A stretch of 64,000 nucleotides of DNA from Dyadobacter fermentans DSM 18053 (lineage in GTDB: Bacteria; Bacteroidota; Bacteroidia; Cytophagales; Spirosomataceae). The notes beneath the pieces were generated by a model. The model saw nothing but the letters and a program-made list of their open reading frames with translations. It did no database searches and was not told the DNA's origin. This document shows positions 26,822-36,095 of this stretch, piece by piece. The stretch spans positions 5,124,501-5,188,500 of the forward strand of contig NC_013037.1 of NCBI RefSeq assembly GCF_000023125.1, written 5' to 3'. Position 1 is the stretch's first letter. Every line of letters starts with the position of its first letter. The position numbers were made by a program, and so were the translations under genes.

Positions 26822-27325
26822 TTACGGCTTGCGGATATACAGGTTCATGGAAAACGCATAGGCATGATCGTCATCGGCGCCATGAAACTCTGAATCCGCC
26901 AGTTGCCAATCGTCCGAGTCGAAAGCCGGGAAAAAGGCATCGCCTTCCACCTGTGCGTGTACAATGGTCAGATACATTCTGTCGGCTAGCGGGAGCATTT
27001 GCTCGAAAACACTCGCGCCGCCTAATACGAATACGTCCGTTTCGTCGGAAAGTAACGCGATGGCGCCTGAAATATCCCGGGCATATTCCACACGCGGTTC
27101 CGCCTGCGCGGGAGGGCGCGAGGTGATGATCACATTCCGGTATTCCGAATGCAGCGCGTCGGGGGCTTCGAAGCTCTTTCTTCCCATAATGAATGCCTTG
27201 CCGGCGGTTACCTTGCGGAAATGCGCCCATTCGTCGGGCAGGTGCCACGGCAAGCTGTTGTTCAGCCCGATGACATGGTTTTCGCTCATCGCGGCGATGA
27301 TGCTGAGGTGCGGTTTGGTATTCAA
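26822..27325 (-). CDS. folA: Dihydrofolate reductase
   Basis: 167 residues if started at the TTG at 27325, which gives the usual DHFR length and begins NTKPHLSIIAAMSENHVIG. The nearest in-frame ATGs (27430 and 27418) would add about 35 uncharacteristic residues. Motifs: NNSLPWHLPDEWAHFRKVT with the catalytic acidic residue, IMGRKSFE, NVIITS, and VLGGASVFEQML for NADPH. It reduces dihydrofolate to tetrahydrofolate in the cytoplasm. It heads the cluster folA / C25 peptidase / DUF4290 / murA. Confidence 0.93.
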   Translation of the reverse strand: MNTKPHLSIIAAMSENHVIGLNNSLPWHLPDEWAHFRKVTAGKAFIMGRKSFEAPDALHSEYRNVIITSRPPAQAEPRVEYARDISGAIALLSDETDVFVLGGASVFEQMLPLADRMYLTIVHAQVEGDAFFPAFDSDDWQLADSEFHGADDDHAYAFSMNLYIRKP

Positions 27326-27461
27326 TGTCGTCTGTTTTTGAGCGTGTACAACCGGTTCACGGACGCGCAAGATAGCAACGTGTTTGGTGCCAAAATCATT
27401 TTGAACCGGTCGGCACATTAAATCAACCATTCATCCCAACCGGAAGATCTTTTTAACATGG

Positions 27462-27496
27462 TACCTTGCATCACAAAGTACCTGTGTATACCTTTG
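27462..27496 (+). promoter_or_regulatory. Consensus promoter and candidate PadR operator
   Basis: TTG at 27466-27468 and TACCTTTG at 27489-27496, with a 20-base spacer, fit the Bacteroidota promoter consensus. Over the -33 region lies a dyad TACCTTG-N5-CAAAGTA (27462-27480, one mismatch between arms). A partial copy (ACCTTTGTATTG) overlaps the -7 box. The position suits autoregulation by the PadR protein encoded 71 bases downstream; this is an inference. Confidence 0.6.
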
Positions 27497-27566
27497 TATT
27501 GTTAGAAGTTTAAATTCTATCTATTAGCCATGAACATATTCATTTAAAATTAACTCATGAAACCAC

Positions 27567-27941
27567 ATGAATATTGAAAATGCCCAAGTGCAGATGCGGA
27601 AGGGAATTTTGGAATTCTGCATCCTGCACATCATATCACGGGGCGAAGTGTATGCTTCGGATATGTTGGATGAACTGACGTCCGCACACATCATGGTGGT
27701 GGAAGGCACATTATACCCTCTTCTTACCAGGTTAAAGAACTCAGGCTGGCTGGACTATAAATGGGTGGAGTCGTCTTCGGGCCCTCCAAGGAAATATTAT
27801 GTTTTGACGGATGAGGGGAAGGTATTTCTGGACGCGATGCAGGCTACGTGGTTTGAGCTCGCCGACTCGGTGCAAACCGTGATTAAACGCACAGAGGAAT
27901 TGAGCAAAACGGCTTCCGGTAATCTTCCTGACCCTAACTGA
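27567..27941 (+). CDS. PadR family transcriptional regulator
   Basis: 124 residues: a winged helix-turn-helix of PadR type. Visible marks are MRKGILEFCILHIISRGEVYASDMLDEL, the recognition part VEGTLYPLLTRLKNSGWLDYKW and the wing GPPRKYYVLTDEGK. A short C-terminal helix (about 92-115) would serve dimerisation. PadR proteins are usually repressors. It is followed after 29 bases by the PspC gene, the common pairing in Bacteroidota, so it probably controls its own operon through the dyad at 27462-27480. Confidence 0.93.
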   Translation: MNIENAQVQMRKGILEFCILHIISRGEVYASDMLDELTSAHIMVVEGTLYPLLTRLKNSGWLDYKWVESSSGPPRKYYVLTDEGKVFLDAMQATWFELADSVQTVIKRTEELSKTASGNLPDPN

Positions 27942-27970
27942 TCACTTAGAGACATTCGATTATTTCAATC

Positions 27971-30514
27971 ATGAAAAAGACAATCAGCATAAATATAGGC
28001 GGCATTATCTTCCATATCGAGGAAGATGGCTACGAGAAACTGAAAGGCTACCTCGCGTCTATCCAGAAATACTTTTCGTCGTTCGCGGATAGCAAGGAGA
28101 TCCTTTCGGACATTGAGGGCAGGATTGCGGAGCGGTTTTTAAACAAACAAAAAGCAGAGAACAAGCAGGTAATCTCGCTATCGGATGTCGATGAGCTGAT
28201 TGCCGCGATGGGTACCGTGGCCGATTTCGAGGCGATCGAAGAAGGGGGCGAGTTCATCACCGATCCGCTCGAAGCCGCTTCCACATCCACTTCGGCACCA
28301 AAACAGGAGGCTTATACTTCCTACCAGGCACCCATTCCGCCCAAAACGGAGCCTGCAAGGCCAGCTGGCCCCAAAAAGCTCTTCCGCGATCTTCGGAGAA
28401 AACTCCTCGGGGGCGTGGCGGCCGGTCTGGCGCATTACTTCTCGGTGGACCCGATCTGGGTGCGACTTGCCTTCCTTTTCGCGGTGGTAGGCCTGCCTGC
28501 CGGTTCAGGAATGCTCGATATGCATAATGCCGATGAGGTTTTCGGACCGGTGTCGGGCTTTATGGTGCTGGTTTACATTGCCATGTGGGTTGCTTTTCCG
28601 GGTACTACTACATTGGAGGAGGATACCCATATCAAAAAATTCTACCGTGATCCGGACCGCAAGGTGGTGGGTGGCGTGGCGGCCGGTGTGGCTTCCTATT
28701 TCGGGGTCGACCTGGGTGTGGTGCGTTTCCTGTGGGTGCTGTCGATCCTGCTTTTTGGAACCGGTTTCCTGATTTACATCGTGCTGTGGGTGATCGCGCC
28801 CACGGCCAATACGCTCACCGAAAAAATGGAAATGCAGGGGGAGCCTATTACCCTCTCCAATATTGAGTCGAACATCAAGCAAAGCCTCAATTTGGAAGAA
28901 AGAGGGGGAGAAGAGCATATCGCCACCAAAATTCTACTGTTTCCGTTCCGCGCCATCGGATTGATCTTCTCGGCGGCGGGGAAGCTGCTGAAAGGGCTGG
29001 GGCCAATTGTGCGGGTTTTGATCGGCGTATTCCTGATCGGTATCTCGGCATCGGGATTGCTGGGGCTGGTGGTAGCCGCCGGGATCGCGCTCGGGCTGAC
29101 GAGCGCCGGGGCATTCGATAACCTGCCGCTTCCGTTCGTGATTTACCAAGAGTTGCCTGAAATACTTATCATCTCGGGGATTTTCGTAGCAGCCATTCCA
29201 TTAATTACATTCCTTTTGCTCGGTTTGACGCTCGTTTCGAACAAGCGGATCGTCGGCGGGAGCGTTTGGCTTACCCTGCTCGGCCTCTGGATCGTGGGCG
29301 TGATCGGCGCGACTGTCGGCGGTGTTTCGTACCAGCAGAACTTTGCGAAAAGAGGGGAAATCGTTGAAAACGAATATTACCAGGCACCAAGAGGAACGCT
29401 GGTGCTGAATTTCGATTATGACAACGACGAGGAGAATATCGACGTCGACCTGCGGCTGACCGGCGCTAACACCAGCGACAGCATCAGATTGGAAAAAGTC
29501 CTGAAAGCACGCGGCCGGACTCGCGAAAGTGCCGAGCAGAATGCCCGGGATATCCGTTACAGCCCGTCGCTCAAAGATTCGGTATTCACATTTACCGAAG
29601 GGCCGCTTATCGCCGGCCGCACCAAGTTCCGCGACCAGGAGATTGACCTCACATTGAGCATTCCTTATAACAAACCGTTCGTGATGACCCGCGACTTCTA
29701 CTTTTTGCTGAGCGATTGGGAGCCCGAGCAACGCAACCTGAAACGTTACGATCTGGGACACAATGACGAAGTGGTTTGGAATAGTCTGATATGGGAAATG
29801 CGCCGCGATTCGGGACTGGTTTGTACGAATATTCCTTTGAAATACATCCGTAGCGAGAATTCCGGTGACGACCGCTCCGACTATGGGTTCGATTACAACG
29901 ACAACAGCGGCCTGGACCTGGGCGAACGCGGCAATTACAGTAAGCAGTTCCCGGTTTCGGATTTCAAAAAAGTGGACATTGGCGGGGCTTATTCCATTAT
30001 CATCCGCCAGGGGACGGAATACATGGTTACCGCCGACTCGGACAATCAGGAGAATATCGACGACATCCGGGTAGTGGTGGAAGACGGTGTGCTGCGCGTG
30101 AAACGTTCGCGTGATTTCAACCTCTTCGACGATCACGACTGGCAGCGCGTAGGCCTGGTGATTACCATGCCCACCATTGAGCACTTGTCGCTGTCGGGCG
30201 CCAATAAAACGCTCGTTACCGAGTTCAAAGACCTGCCCAAGCTGGACGTAGAGGTTTCGGGCGCATCCAAATCGGAGCTGAATGTGTTCACGGACCAACT
30301 TTCAGTGAATATCTCCGGCGCTTCCAAAGCTACGCTGCGCGGTCTGGCCAAAACGGCTAAGCTCGATGCCCACGGCGCCTGCAAGCTCACGGCCACCGAA
30401 ATGAATATCCAGAATGCCGATGTGAACGCATCGGGCGCTTCGAAAGTGGAATTGAGCCATGTGCCAAACCTGAACCGGCACGCCAGCGGCGCAAGCAAGA
30501 TCAATGTGCAGTAA
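27971..30514 (+). CDS. PspC-domain membrane protein with C-terminal GIN (DUF2807) domain
   Basis: 847 residues. An N-terminal cytoplasmic region (1-100) carries the segment GGIIFHIEEDGYEKLKGYL. Two PspC domains follow (about 137-212 and 223-279), each with KLLGGVAAGLAHYF- or KVVGGVAAGVASYF-type motifs. Further membrane segments lie near 315-455. The C-terminal part (about 655-847) is a GIN/DUF2807 domain with SGAS/SGAN repeats that should fold into a right-handed beta-helix outside the membrane. PspC is an envelope-stress component in Proteobacteria; the fusion joins stress sensing in the membrane with a surface-like domain. It is likely cotranscribed with padR. Confidence 0.92.
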   Translation: MKKTISINIGGIIFHIEEDGYEKLKGYLASIQKYFSSFADSKEILSDIEGRIAERFLNKQKAENKQVISLSDVDELIAAMGTVADFEAIEEGGEFITDPLEAASTSTSAPKQEAYTSYQAPIPPKTEPARPAGPKKLFRDLRRKLLGGVAAGLAHYFSVDPIWVRLAFLFAVVGLPAGSGMLDMHNADEVFGPVSGFMVLVYIAMWVAFPGTTTLEEDTHIKKFYRDPDRKVVGGVAAGVASYFGVDLGVVRFLWVLSILLFGTGFLIYIVLWVIAPTANTLTEKMEMQGEPITLSNIESNIKQSLNLEERGGEEHIATKILLFPFRAIGLIFSAAGKLLKGLGPIVRVLIGVFLIGISASGLLGLVVAAGIALGLTSAGAFDNLPLPFVIYQELPEILIISGIFVAAIPLITFLLLGLTLVSNKRIVGGSVWLTLLGLWIVGVIGATVGGVSYQQNFAKRGEIVENEYYQAPRGTLVLNFDYDNDEENIDVDLRLTGANTSDSIRLEKVLKARGRTRESAEQNARDIRYSPSLKDSVFTFTEGPLIAGRTKFRDQEIDLTLSIPYNKPFVMTRDFYFLLSDWEPEQRNLKRYDLGHNDEVVWNSLIWEMRRDSGLVCTNIPLKYIRSENSGDDRSDYGFDYNDNSGLDLGERGNYSKQFPVSDFKKVDIGGAYSIIIRQGTEYMVTADSDNQENIDDIRVVVEDGVLRVKRSRDFNLFDDHDWQRVGLVITMPTIEHLSLSGANKTLVTEFKDLPKLDVEVSGASKSELNVFTDQLSVNISGASKATLRGLAKTAKLDAHGACKLTATEMNIQNADVNASGASKVELSHVPNLNRHASGASKINVQ

Positions 30515-30520
30515 TATTTT

Positions 30521-30548
30521 GAATGCCGGTGCAACATCGCCGGCATTC
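30521..30548 (+). terminator. Hairpin between the PspC-GIN and GIN genes
   Basis: GAATGCCGG and CCGGCATTC form a perfect 9-bp stem with a 10-base loop. No T-run follows, so partial termination or mRNA processing is more likely than full termination. Confidence 0.45.
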
Positions 30549-30583
30549 CAGTCATCTTTCCGGAAAATCTAACTTAGTATACC

Positions 30584-31279
30584 ATGAAAAGAACGCAACT
30601 ATTCCTCATCGCGGCCCTTTTGATCACCGCATTGTCTTGCCGGGTGACGGCGCAGGAAACAAGAAAAATCCAGGTGTCGGGCTTCAACAAGCTCTCAATG
30701 GGCAGTGCATTCAAGATAGATGTGAAACAGGGAGGAAGTTATAGCGTAACGGCCACGGGCCGCGCCGAGGACCTGGATGATATGGAGTCGGCTGTGAAGG
30801 GCGGCACGCTGCATTTGGGATACAAAAACAAGGGCTGGAACAGAAACCGCAAAACGGTGGAGATCAGCATCGTGATGCCGGCGCTGGAAGCGGTTGAGTT
30901 TTCGGGCGCTTCCAAGGCGAATGTGGCGCGTTTCAGCAATGTGAAAAATATGGATATCGAGGTTTCCGGCGCGTCGCAGGTAACGATGAGCGTTGCTTCG
31001 CCGAAGGTTGCGGTGGAGGTTTCGGGCGCATCGTCGCTCACGCTCAACGGCGAGGGCGATGTGCTCACGGGCGAAGTTTCGGGCGCGTCGTCGCTCAAAG
31101 GCCGCGACTTCTCTGCTAAAACGGTCAATATCGATGCTTCGGGCGCCAGCAGTGCCGCCATCGTGGCGAGCAACACTGTAAATGCCGAAGCGAGCGGCGC
31201 GAGCAGCATCCGTTACTCGGGTGGCGCGAAAGACATCCGTTCAAATACTTCCGGTGCCAGCTCGGTAAAAAGAGATTAG
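30584..31279 (+). CDS. Secreted GIN domain (DUF2807) protein
   Basis: 231 residues with a signal peptide ending near CRVTAQ (the LSC at 17-19 could instead be a lipobox). The rest is a GIN domain made of repeated strands, each ending in SGAS(S/K) at roughly 20-residue spacing (VSGASQ, VSGASS, ASGASS and so on). This pattern fits a right-handed beta-helix. It repeats, as a separate protein, the C-terminal domain of the preceding PspC fusion, so the two may interact or be duplicates. Function is unknown. Confidence 0.88.
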   Translation: MKRTQLFLIAALLITALSCRVTAQETRKIQVSGFNKLSMGSAFKIDVKQGGSYSVTATGRAEDLDDMESAVKGGTLHLGYKNKGWNRNRKTVEISIVMPALEAVEFSGASKANVARFSNVKNMDIEVSGASQVTMSVASPKVAVEVSGASSLTLNGEGDVLTGEVSGASSLKGRDFSAKTVNIDASGASSAAIVASNTVNAEASGASSIRYSGGAKDIRSNTSGASSVKRD

Positions 31280-31311
31280 CATACAATCATTTTATATTCA
31301 CCATGAATTGA

Positions 31312-31345
31312 AAAAATGGCCTGCGATTGCGGGCCATTTTTGTTT
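31312..31345 (+). terminator. Terminator after the GIN gene
   Basis: AAAAATGGCC and GGCCATTTTT form a 10-bp stem with a 10-base loop and a T-rich end. It closes the padR/PspC/GIN unit. Confidence 0.85.
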
Positions 31346-31399
31346 AAATCAGTTTCTTTTACAACTTGCATCACTCAACACGCATTACTGACACCACAC

Positions 31400-32245
31400 A
31401 TGAGCCGAAAACATTTACTTTCCCTTGCATTGATCCTGACATTCGTTCACCAGCTGGCGCTGGGGCAGGGTCGTTCCAAATTCGGCGGACGCTATACGGA
31501 TCCATTCGGCGTGCTGAGTGTGACGGCGGGAGTGGGCGTGGCTTACTACATGGGTGATTTGAACGACGGCGTGAACCTGAAACATCTCGGCCTCGGGCCT
31601 TCCATCTCGCTTGGAGCGCTGTATCGCCTGACGGAGCACGTGAGCGCGCGCGGCGAATTGCGGTTCTATCAGGTGTCGGCGGATCAGAAATATTCCAAGA
31701 ACTATCAGAATAACCTTTCTTTCAAAACCTTCAATCCCGACATTAACCTGGGCTTGCAGGCCGATCTTTTTGCATTCAACCGGCATGCGCCCATTAATCC
31801 TTACCTTTTCGGAGGCATAGGCGTTACGCACCTCAACCCGAAAGCGAAATTCGAGGGAACATGGTACAGCCTCGCGCCGCTCACCACAGAAGGAGTAAAA
31901 TACAAACGAATGCCGCTCGTATTCACCGCTGGGATCGGCGCTTCCATTAAAACCACCGAACGGCTGAGCCTCGGCCTGGAACTTTGCAATAACTTCGTCA
32001 ATTCCGATTACCTCGACGATGTGAGTACGGTTTATCCCAATCCCGATCAATTGCCAAGCGACATTGCCCGCCTGCTGTCCGACCGTTCATGGGAGATCGG
32101 CGAGCCGCTGCGGCAGCCGGGTTGGAACCGCGGAAGTGCCAAAAGCAAGGACAGTTACCTGTTTTTGCAGGTCCGAGCCACCTATCTCATCGGCAACCGC
32201 GCCCAGAATAAGGAGCGCAAAAAGACCCGCTGCCCCAAGTTTTAA
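31400..32245 (+). CDS. Outer-membrane beta-barrel protein (DUF6089-like)
   Basis: 281 residues from the ATG at 31400, which opens with a signal peptide (SRKHLLSLALILTFVHQLALGQ). The alternating beta-strand pattern, the VGVAYYMGDLND start, LGLGPSISLGALYRL and NPYLFGGIGVTHLNPKAKF are typical of Bacteroidota OmpA-barrel-type proteins of the DUF6089 group. It ends with a basic tail. Function is unknown. Confidence 0.75.
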   Translation: MSRKHLLSLALILTFVHQLALGQGRSKFGGRYTDPFGVLSVTAGVGVAYYMGDLNDGVNLKHLGLGPSISLGALYRLTEHVSARGELRFYQVSADQKYSKNYQNNLSFKTFNPDINLGLQADLFAFNRHAPINPYLFGGIGVTHLNPKAKFEGTWYSLAPLTTEGVKYKRMPLVFTAGIGASIKTTERLSLGLELCNNFVNSDYLDDVSTVYPNPDQLPSDIARLLSDRSWEIGEPLRQPGWNRGSAKSKDSYLFLQVRATYLIGNRAQNKERKKTRCPKF

Positions 32246-32263
32246 ATCCATTTTATACCCAAC

Positions 32264-32782
32264 ATGCTGAAACCAAAAAAGCCCCATCAATCCGAAGTGA
32301 CCATGACCGAAATGGTGCTTCCCAACGATACCAACACCCTTAATAACCTGATGGGAGGGCGGCTGCTGCACTGGATGGACATTTGCGCGGCTATTTCGGC
32401 ACAAAAGCATTCCAACCGCATTGTGGTGACGGCCTCGGTGGATAATGTGTCGTTTACGGAGCCGATCCGCCTGGGTAACATCGTGACGATGCGCGCCAAG
32501 GTGACGCGTGCGTTCAATTCCTCGATGGAGGTGTTCCTGGAAGTGTGGGCGGAGGACATCCCGGCAGGCGTGCGGGTGAGTACCAACCGCGCATTCTACA
32601 CATTCGTGGCGGTGGACCAGAACGGCCGGCCCATTGAAGTGCCGCCGCTGGAACCGGAAACCGACGAGGAGAACGAGTTGTACCTGAGTGCCCTTCGCCG
32701 CCGCCAGCTGCGCCTCGTGCTGGCCGGCCGCCTGAATGCTTCCGAAGCCACCGAATTGAAAGCGCTTTTTAAGGTAGAATAA
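32264..32782 (+). CDS. Acyl-CoA thioesterase, hotdog fold
   Basis: 172 residues. The signature NTLNNLMGGRLLHWMDICAAISAQKHSNRIVVTASVDNVSFTEPI (split here: LMGGRLLHWMD and VVTASVDNVSF) matches the acyl-CoA hydrolase group of YciA/BACH enzymes, with the catalytic Asp in HWMD. It hydrolyses acyl-CoA to free acid and CoA. It follows the barrel protein by 18 bases, perhaps only by chance. Confidence 0.9.
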   Translation: MLKPKKPHQSEVTMTEMVLPNDTNTLNNLMGGRLLHWMDICAAISAQKHSNRIVVTASVDNVSFTEPIRLGNIVTMRAKVTRAFNSSMEVFLEVWAEDIPAGVRVSTNRAFYTFVAVDQNGRPIEVPPLEPETDEENELYLSALRRRQLRLVLAGRLNASEATELKALFKVE

Positions 32783-32806
32783 GGCGGTGGGCACGCCATA
32801 ATTTGG

Positions 32807-32814
32807 TAATTTTG
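32807..32814 (+). promoter_or_regulatory. Candidate -7 promoter box for ridA
   Basis: TAATTTTG matches TAnnTTTG and lies 21 bases before the ATG at 32836. Confidence 0.5.
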
Positions 32815-32835
32815 CGGCATTAACTCTTGTCACTT

Positions 32836-33204
32836 ATGCCCAAGCAAATCATATTTTCGGACAAAGCACCGGCCCCCATTGGTCCTTACAGCCAGGCTGT
32901 TAAAGTAAATGGCACTGTTTATGTTTCAGGGCAAATCGCTGCCGAGCTGGCGAAGTCCGGGGACATTAAGGCAGAGACCGGGATGGTCATGCAAAACATC
33001 GGGCACATCCTGGGTGCCGCCGGCCTTGGTTTTCAGAATGTCGTGAAAGCCAGCATTTTCCTCCGCGATATGAACGACTTCGCCGCTGTAAACGAAATTT
33101 ACGGCAGCTTTTTCACCAAAGAACCTCCTGCCCGCGAAACGGTGCAGGTAGCACGCCTGCCGAAGGATGTTAACGTCGAAATTTCCGTTGTTGCGGTTGA
33201 GTGA
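32836..33204 (+). CDS. RidA family enamine/imine deaminase
   Basis: 122 residues, normal for RidA. PIGPYSQAVKVNGTVYVSGQIA opens the protein, and the C-terminal signature PARETVQVARLPKDVNVEISVVAVE contains the substrate-binding Arg and Glu. RidA hydrolyses reactive enamines formed by PLP enzymes. The ATG at 32836 is preferred over a TTG nine bases upstream because it gives the usual start and leaves room for the promoter. Confidence 0.92.
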   Translation: MPKQIIFSDKAPAPIGPYSQAVKVNGTVYVSGQIAAELAKSGDIKAETGMVMQNIGHILGAAGLGFQNVVKASIFLRDMNDFAAVNEIYGSFFTKEPPARETVQVARLPKDVNVEISVVAVE

Positions 33205-33287
33205 CGTCAGTTTTGGTCAGAAAGTAGTCATGTGTAGTCAGGTCCTGACTATACCCGACAATTCCATTGAACTTAATTTTTTGAATA

Positions 33288-34838
33288 ATGAATAATAGAC
33301 CTGTCAGGGTGCGTTTTGCGCCTAGCCCAACCGGTCCGCTGCATGCGGGCGGTGTGCGTACGGCCCTGTATAATTACCTGTTTGCGCGCCAGCAAGGCGG
33401 CCAGATGCTGCTGCGGATTGAAGATACCGACCAGAACCGCTACGTTCCGGGCGCCGAGGCGTACATTCTGGAAGCGCTGGAATGGCTGGGCATCGGCATT
33501 GACGAAGGCCCGCAGCAAGGCGGCCCGCACGCGCCCTACCGGCAATCGGAAAGAAAAGAAATGTACCGCGAATACGCGGAAAGGCTCGTTCAGGAAGGGA
33601 AGGCTTACTATGCTTTCGACACGCCCGAGCAGCTGGATGATATGCGCAAGCGCCTGGAAGCCGCAAAAGTGGCTGCCGTGCAATACAATGCGATTACCCG
33701 CACGGAAATGACCAACTCGCTGACGCTCTCGGCCGAGGAAACCCAGGCACGCCTCGATAGCGGCGACCCGTACGTGATCCGGATGAAGATCAGCCCGAAG
33801 GAGGATATCCGTTTCAACGACCTCATCCGCGGCTGGGTGGTGGTGCATTCGTCGCAGATCGACGATAAGGTGCTTCTGAAATCGGATGGCATGCCTACCT
33901 ACCATTTGGCCAATATCGTGGACGACCATCTGATGGGCATTACGCACGTGATCCGCGGGGAGGAATGGCTGCCGTCGGCGCCGCTGCACGTGCTGCTCTA
34001 CCGCTATCTGGGGTGGGAAAGCACCATGCCGCAGTTTGCGCACCTGCCGCTGCTCCTAAAACCGGACGGTAACGGCAAGCTCTCGAAACGTGATGCGGAC
34101 CTGGGCGGCTTCCCGATCTTCCCGTTGGAATGGACCGACCCCAATACCGGCGACAAAGCCCGCGGTTTCCGCGAAGAAGGCTATCTGCCGGGCGCTACCG
34201 CCAACTTCCTGGCATTGCTGGGCTGGAATGCGGGTACCGAGCAGGAAATTTTCAGCATGGATGAGCTCATCGCATCATTCAGTTTCGATCGCGTGCACAA
34301 AGCAGGTGCGCGATTCGATATTCAGAAAGCTAATTGGTTTAACCAACAATATTTGAAACAACTGGACGATACGGCCATCACCGGGCAGCTGAAACCGTTG
34401 TACGCCGACAAAGGAATTGAGGTCAACGACGATCAGCTTGCGCAGATCGTGCATTTGCTGAAAGACCGCGTGCATTTCGTCAAGGAAATCGTTTCGGAGT
34501 CGCTCTTTTTGTTCAGCGCGCCGGAGGAGTACGATCAGGATGTGGTGATTAAGAAATGGAACGAGGAGGCGGTGAATGCGATAGGTGCTTTCAAAGATGC
34601 TTTGGCTGGCTTTGAAGGCAATTTCGTGGCACACGATATTAAAGAAGTGCTTTCCGCAACCATGGAAGCGGCGGGAATCAAAATGGGTAAAATCATGCAG
34701 GCATTGCGCCTGGCGGTGACCGGCGCAGGCGCTGGCCCGGATTTGATGATCATCATGGAGATTCTCGGCAAAGACGAAGTGGTGAAAAGGCTCGAAACAG
34801 CGCTCAACCGTTTGTCAGCGCAAATCAGGCTGGCATAA
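33288..34838 (+). CDS. gltX: Glutamate--tRNA ligase
   Basis: 516 residues. The class I signature RFAPSPTGPLHAGGVRTALYN contains the HIGH-type motif as LHAGG. The KMSKS-type motif is KLSKRDAD near residue 265. The zinc-knuckle region is not evident. It charges tRNA-Glu for translation, and the product also feeds tetrapyrrole synthesis. The gene stands alone, 83 bases after ridA. Confidence 0.96.
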   Translation: MNNRPVRVRFAPSPTGPLHAGGVRTALYNYLFARQQGGQMLLRIEDTDQNRYVPGAEAYILEALEWLGIGIDEGPQQGGPHAPYRQSERKEMYREYAERLVQEGKAYYAFDTPEQLDDMRKRLEAAKVAAVQYNAITRTEMTNSLTLSAEETQARLDSGDPYVIRMKISPKEDIRFNDLIRGWVVVHSSQIDDKVLLKSDGMPTYHLANIVDDHLMGITHVIRGEEWLPSAPLHVLLYRYLGWESTMPQFAHLPLLLKPDGNGKLSKRDADLGGFPIFPLEWTDPNTGDKARGFREEGYLPGATANFLALLGWNAGTEQEIFSMDELIASFSFDRVHKAGARFDIQKANWFNQQYLKQLDDTAITGQLKPLYADKGIEVNDDQLAQIVHLLKDRVHFVKEIVSESLFLFSAPEEYDQDVVIKKWNEEAVNAIGAFKDALAGFEGNFVAHDIKEVLSATMEAAGIKMGKIMQALRLAVTGAGAGPDLMIIMEILGKDEVVKRLETALNRLSAQIRLA

Positions 34839-34945
34839 GCTCCGGCAAACCGCAGGATCATTTTGCATTGGCTCCGCCGGGATCATTGCATACTTTCGTA
34901 ACAAGTGAATAACGGGCCGCACAGCGGTCCATTGGCATCAAACAC

Positions 34946-35203
34946 ATGGCTAAGAAAAAACAGTCCGAAACTTCTAAACCAGCACCCGAAAAACCGCGTG
35001 TGCACAAGGATCTGGAAGGTTTTGATATCCAGATCAACTCTTTCGGGGAAATTACGACGAGCTTTGATATGGACCGTATCAATGAATTCCTGAACAAGAA
35101 TGTGGATGACAAAAAGCTCCGCGACCGCGAGGATATTCCCGGTCGGAAAACCCGTAAATCGAAGAAGAAATCTTCTGAGGAAGAGGAGGAAGAAGAGGAG
35201 TAG
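34946..35203 (+). CDS. Small conserved hypothetical protein with charged ends
   Basis: 85 residues. A Lys-rich start is followed by a central conserved-looking part (LEGFDIQINSFGEITTSFDMDRINEFLNKN) and a tail of basic residues then nine glutamates interrupted by nothing else. The central part resembles a family of small Bacteroidota proteins of unknown function. The chain is largely disordered outside residues 25-60. It lies 48 bases before the AIM24 gene. Confidence 0.65.
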   Translation: MAKKKQSETSKPAPEKPRVHKDLEGFDIQINSFGEITTSFDMDRINEFLNKNVDDKKLRDREDIPGRKTRKSKKKSSEEEEEEEE

Positions 35204-35251
35204 GACGCATTCAACCCGTTTTGACCAATCAATAAAAACCTTTTACGAAAA

Positions 35252-36031
35252 ATGATCTCACACGAAATCGACTACAAAATCATCGGCGACGATATCCAGG
35301 TGGTGGAAATCGAGCTGGACCCAAACGAAACCGTGATTGCGGAGGCTGGCGCCATGCTTTTTATGGAGGACGGCATTCAGTTTGAAACCAAAATGGGTGA
35401 CGGCTCGGAGGCGAACCAAAGCATTATGGGTAAGATTTTCCAGGCGGGCACACGCTTGCTGACCGGCGAATCACTTTTCATGACCCACTTCACGAACCGT
35501 GGCGTAGGCAAGAAAAAAGTGGCATTCTCGGCGCCTTACCCCGGAACGGTCATGCCGATCGACCTGTCGAAAATTTATGGTAACGAGCTGATCGTACAAA
35601 AGGACGGTTTCCTTTGCGCAGCCATGGGTACAAGCATGAAAATCCATTTCAACCAAAGATTCGGGTCGGGCTTGTTCGGCGGAGAAGGTTTTATCCTTCA
35701 AAAACTGAAAGGTGACGGGATGGCTTTCGTCCATGCCGGCGGCGTGGTGATGGAGAAGCAGCTGAACAATGAAACCTTGCGGATCGATACCGGCTGCGTG
35801 GTGGCATTTGAACAGTCGCTGAGCTTCGATATCCAGCGTTCGGGCGGTTTGAAATCGATGGTGTTTGGTGGGGAAGGGATGTTCCTGGCTACATTGCGCG
35901 GCACAGGCCGTTGCTGGATCCAGTCAATGCCAATTTCCAAACTCATCCAGCGGCTTTCGGTTGGAGGGCCTAACAGCCGGAAAGAAAGCGGTTCGGTAAT
36001 CGGAGGTTTAGGAAACCTTTTTGAAGATTAA
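35252..36031 (+). CDS. AIM24 family protein (TIGR00266)
   Basis: 259 residues matching the TIGR00266 group: [22 protein letters not shown] near the start, then [23 protein letters not shown] and a repetitive beta-sandwich. The Gly-rich end [12 protein letters not shown] is also typical. AIM24 proteins are TRAP-like beta-folds of unknown biochemical role, found in bacteria and mitochondria. A terminator follows. Confidence 0.92.
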   Translation: MISHEIDYKIIGDDIQVVEIELDPNETVIAEAGAMLFMEDGIQFETKMGDGSEANQSIMGKIFQAGTRLLTGESLFMTHFTNRGVGKKKVAFSAPYPGTVMPIDLSKIYGNELIVQKDGFLCAAMGTSMKIHFNQRFGSGLFGGEGFILQKLKGDGMAFVHAGGVVMEKQLNNETLRIDTGCVVAFEQSLSFDIQRSGGLKSMVFGGEGMFLATLRGTGRCWIQSMPISKLIQRLSVGGPNSRKESGSVIGGLGNLFED

Positions 36032-36057
36032 AATCTGAATTTTGTGCAGATAAGTAA

Positions 36058-36087
36058 AGGCGGGCTGTTCACGACGGCCCGCTTTTC
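36058..36087. terminator. Terminator between the AIM24 and SASA esterase genes
   Basis: GCGGGC and GCCCGC are the core of a stem with short T and A runs outside. It lies between convergent genes. Confidence 0.65.
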
Positions 36088-36095
36088 GTTTTATA

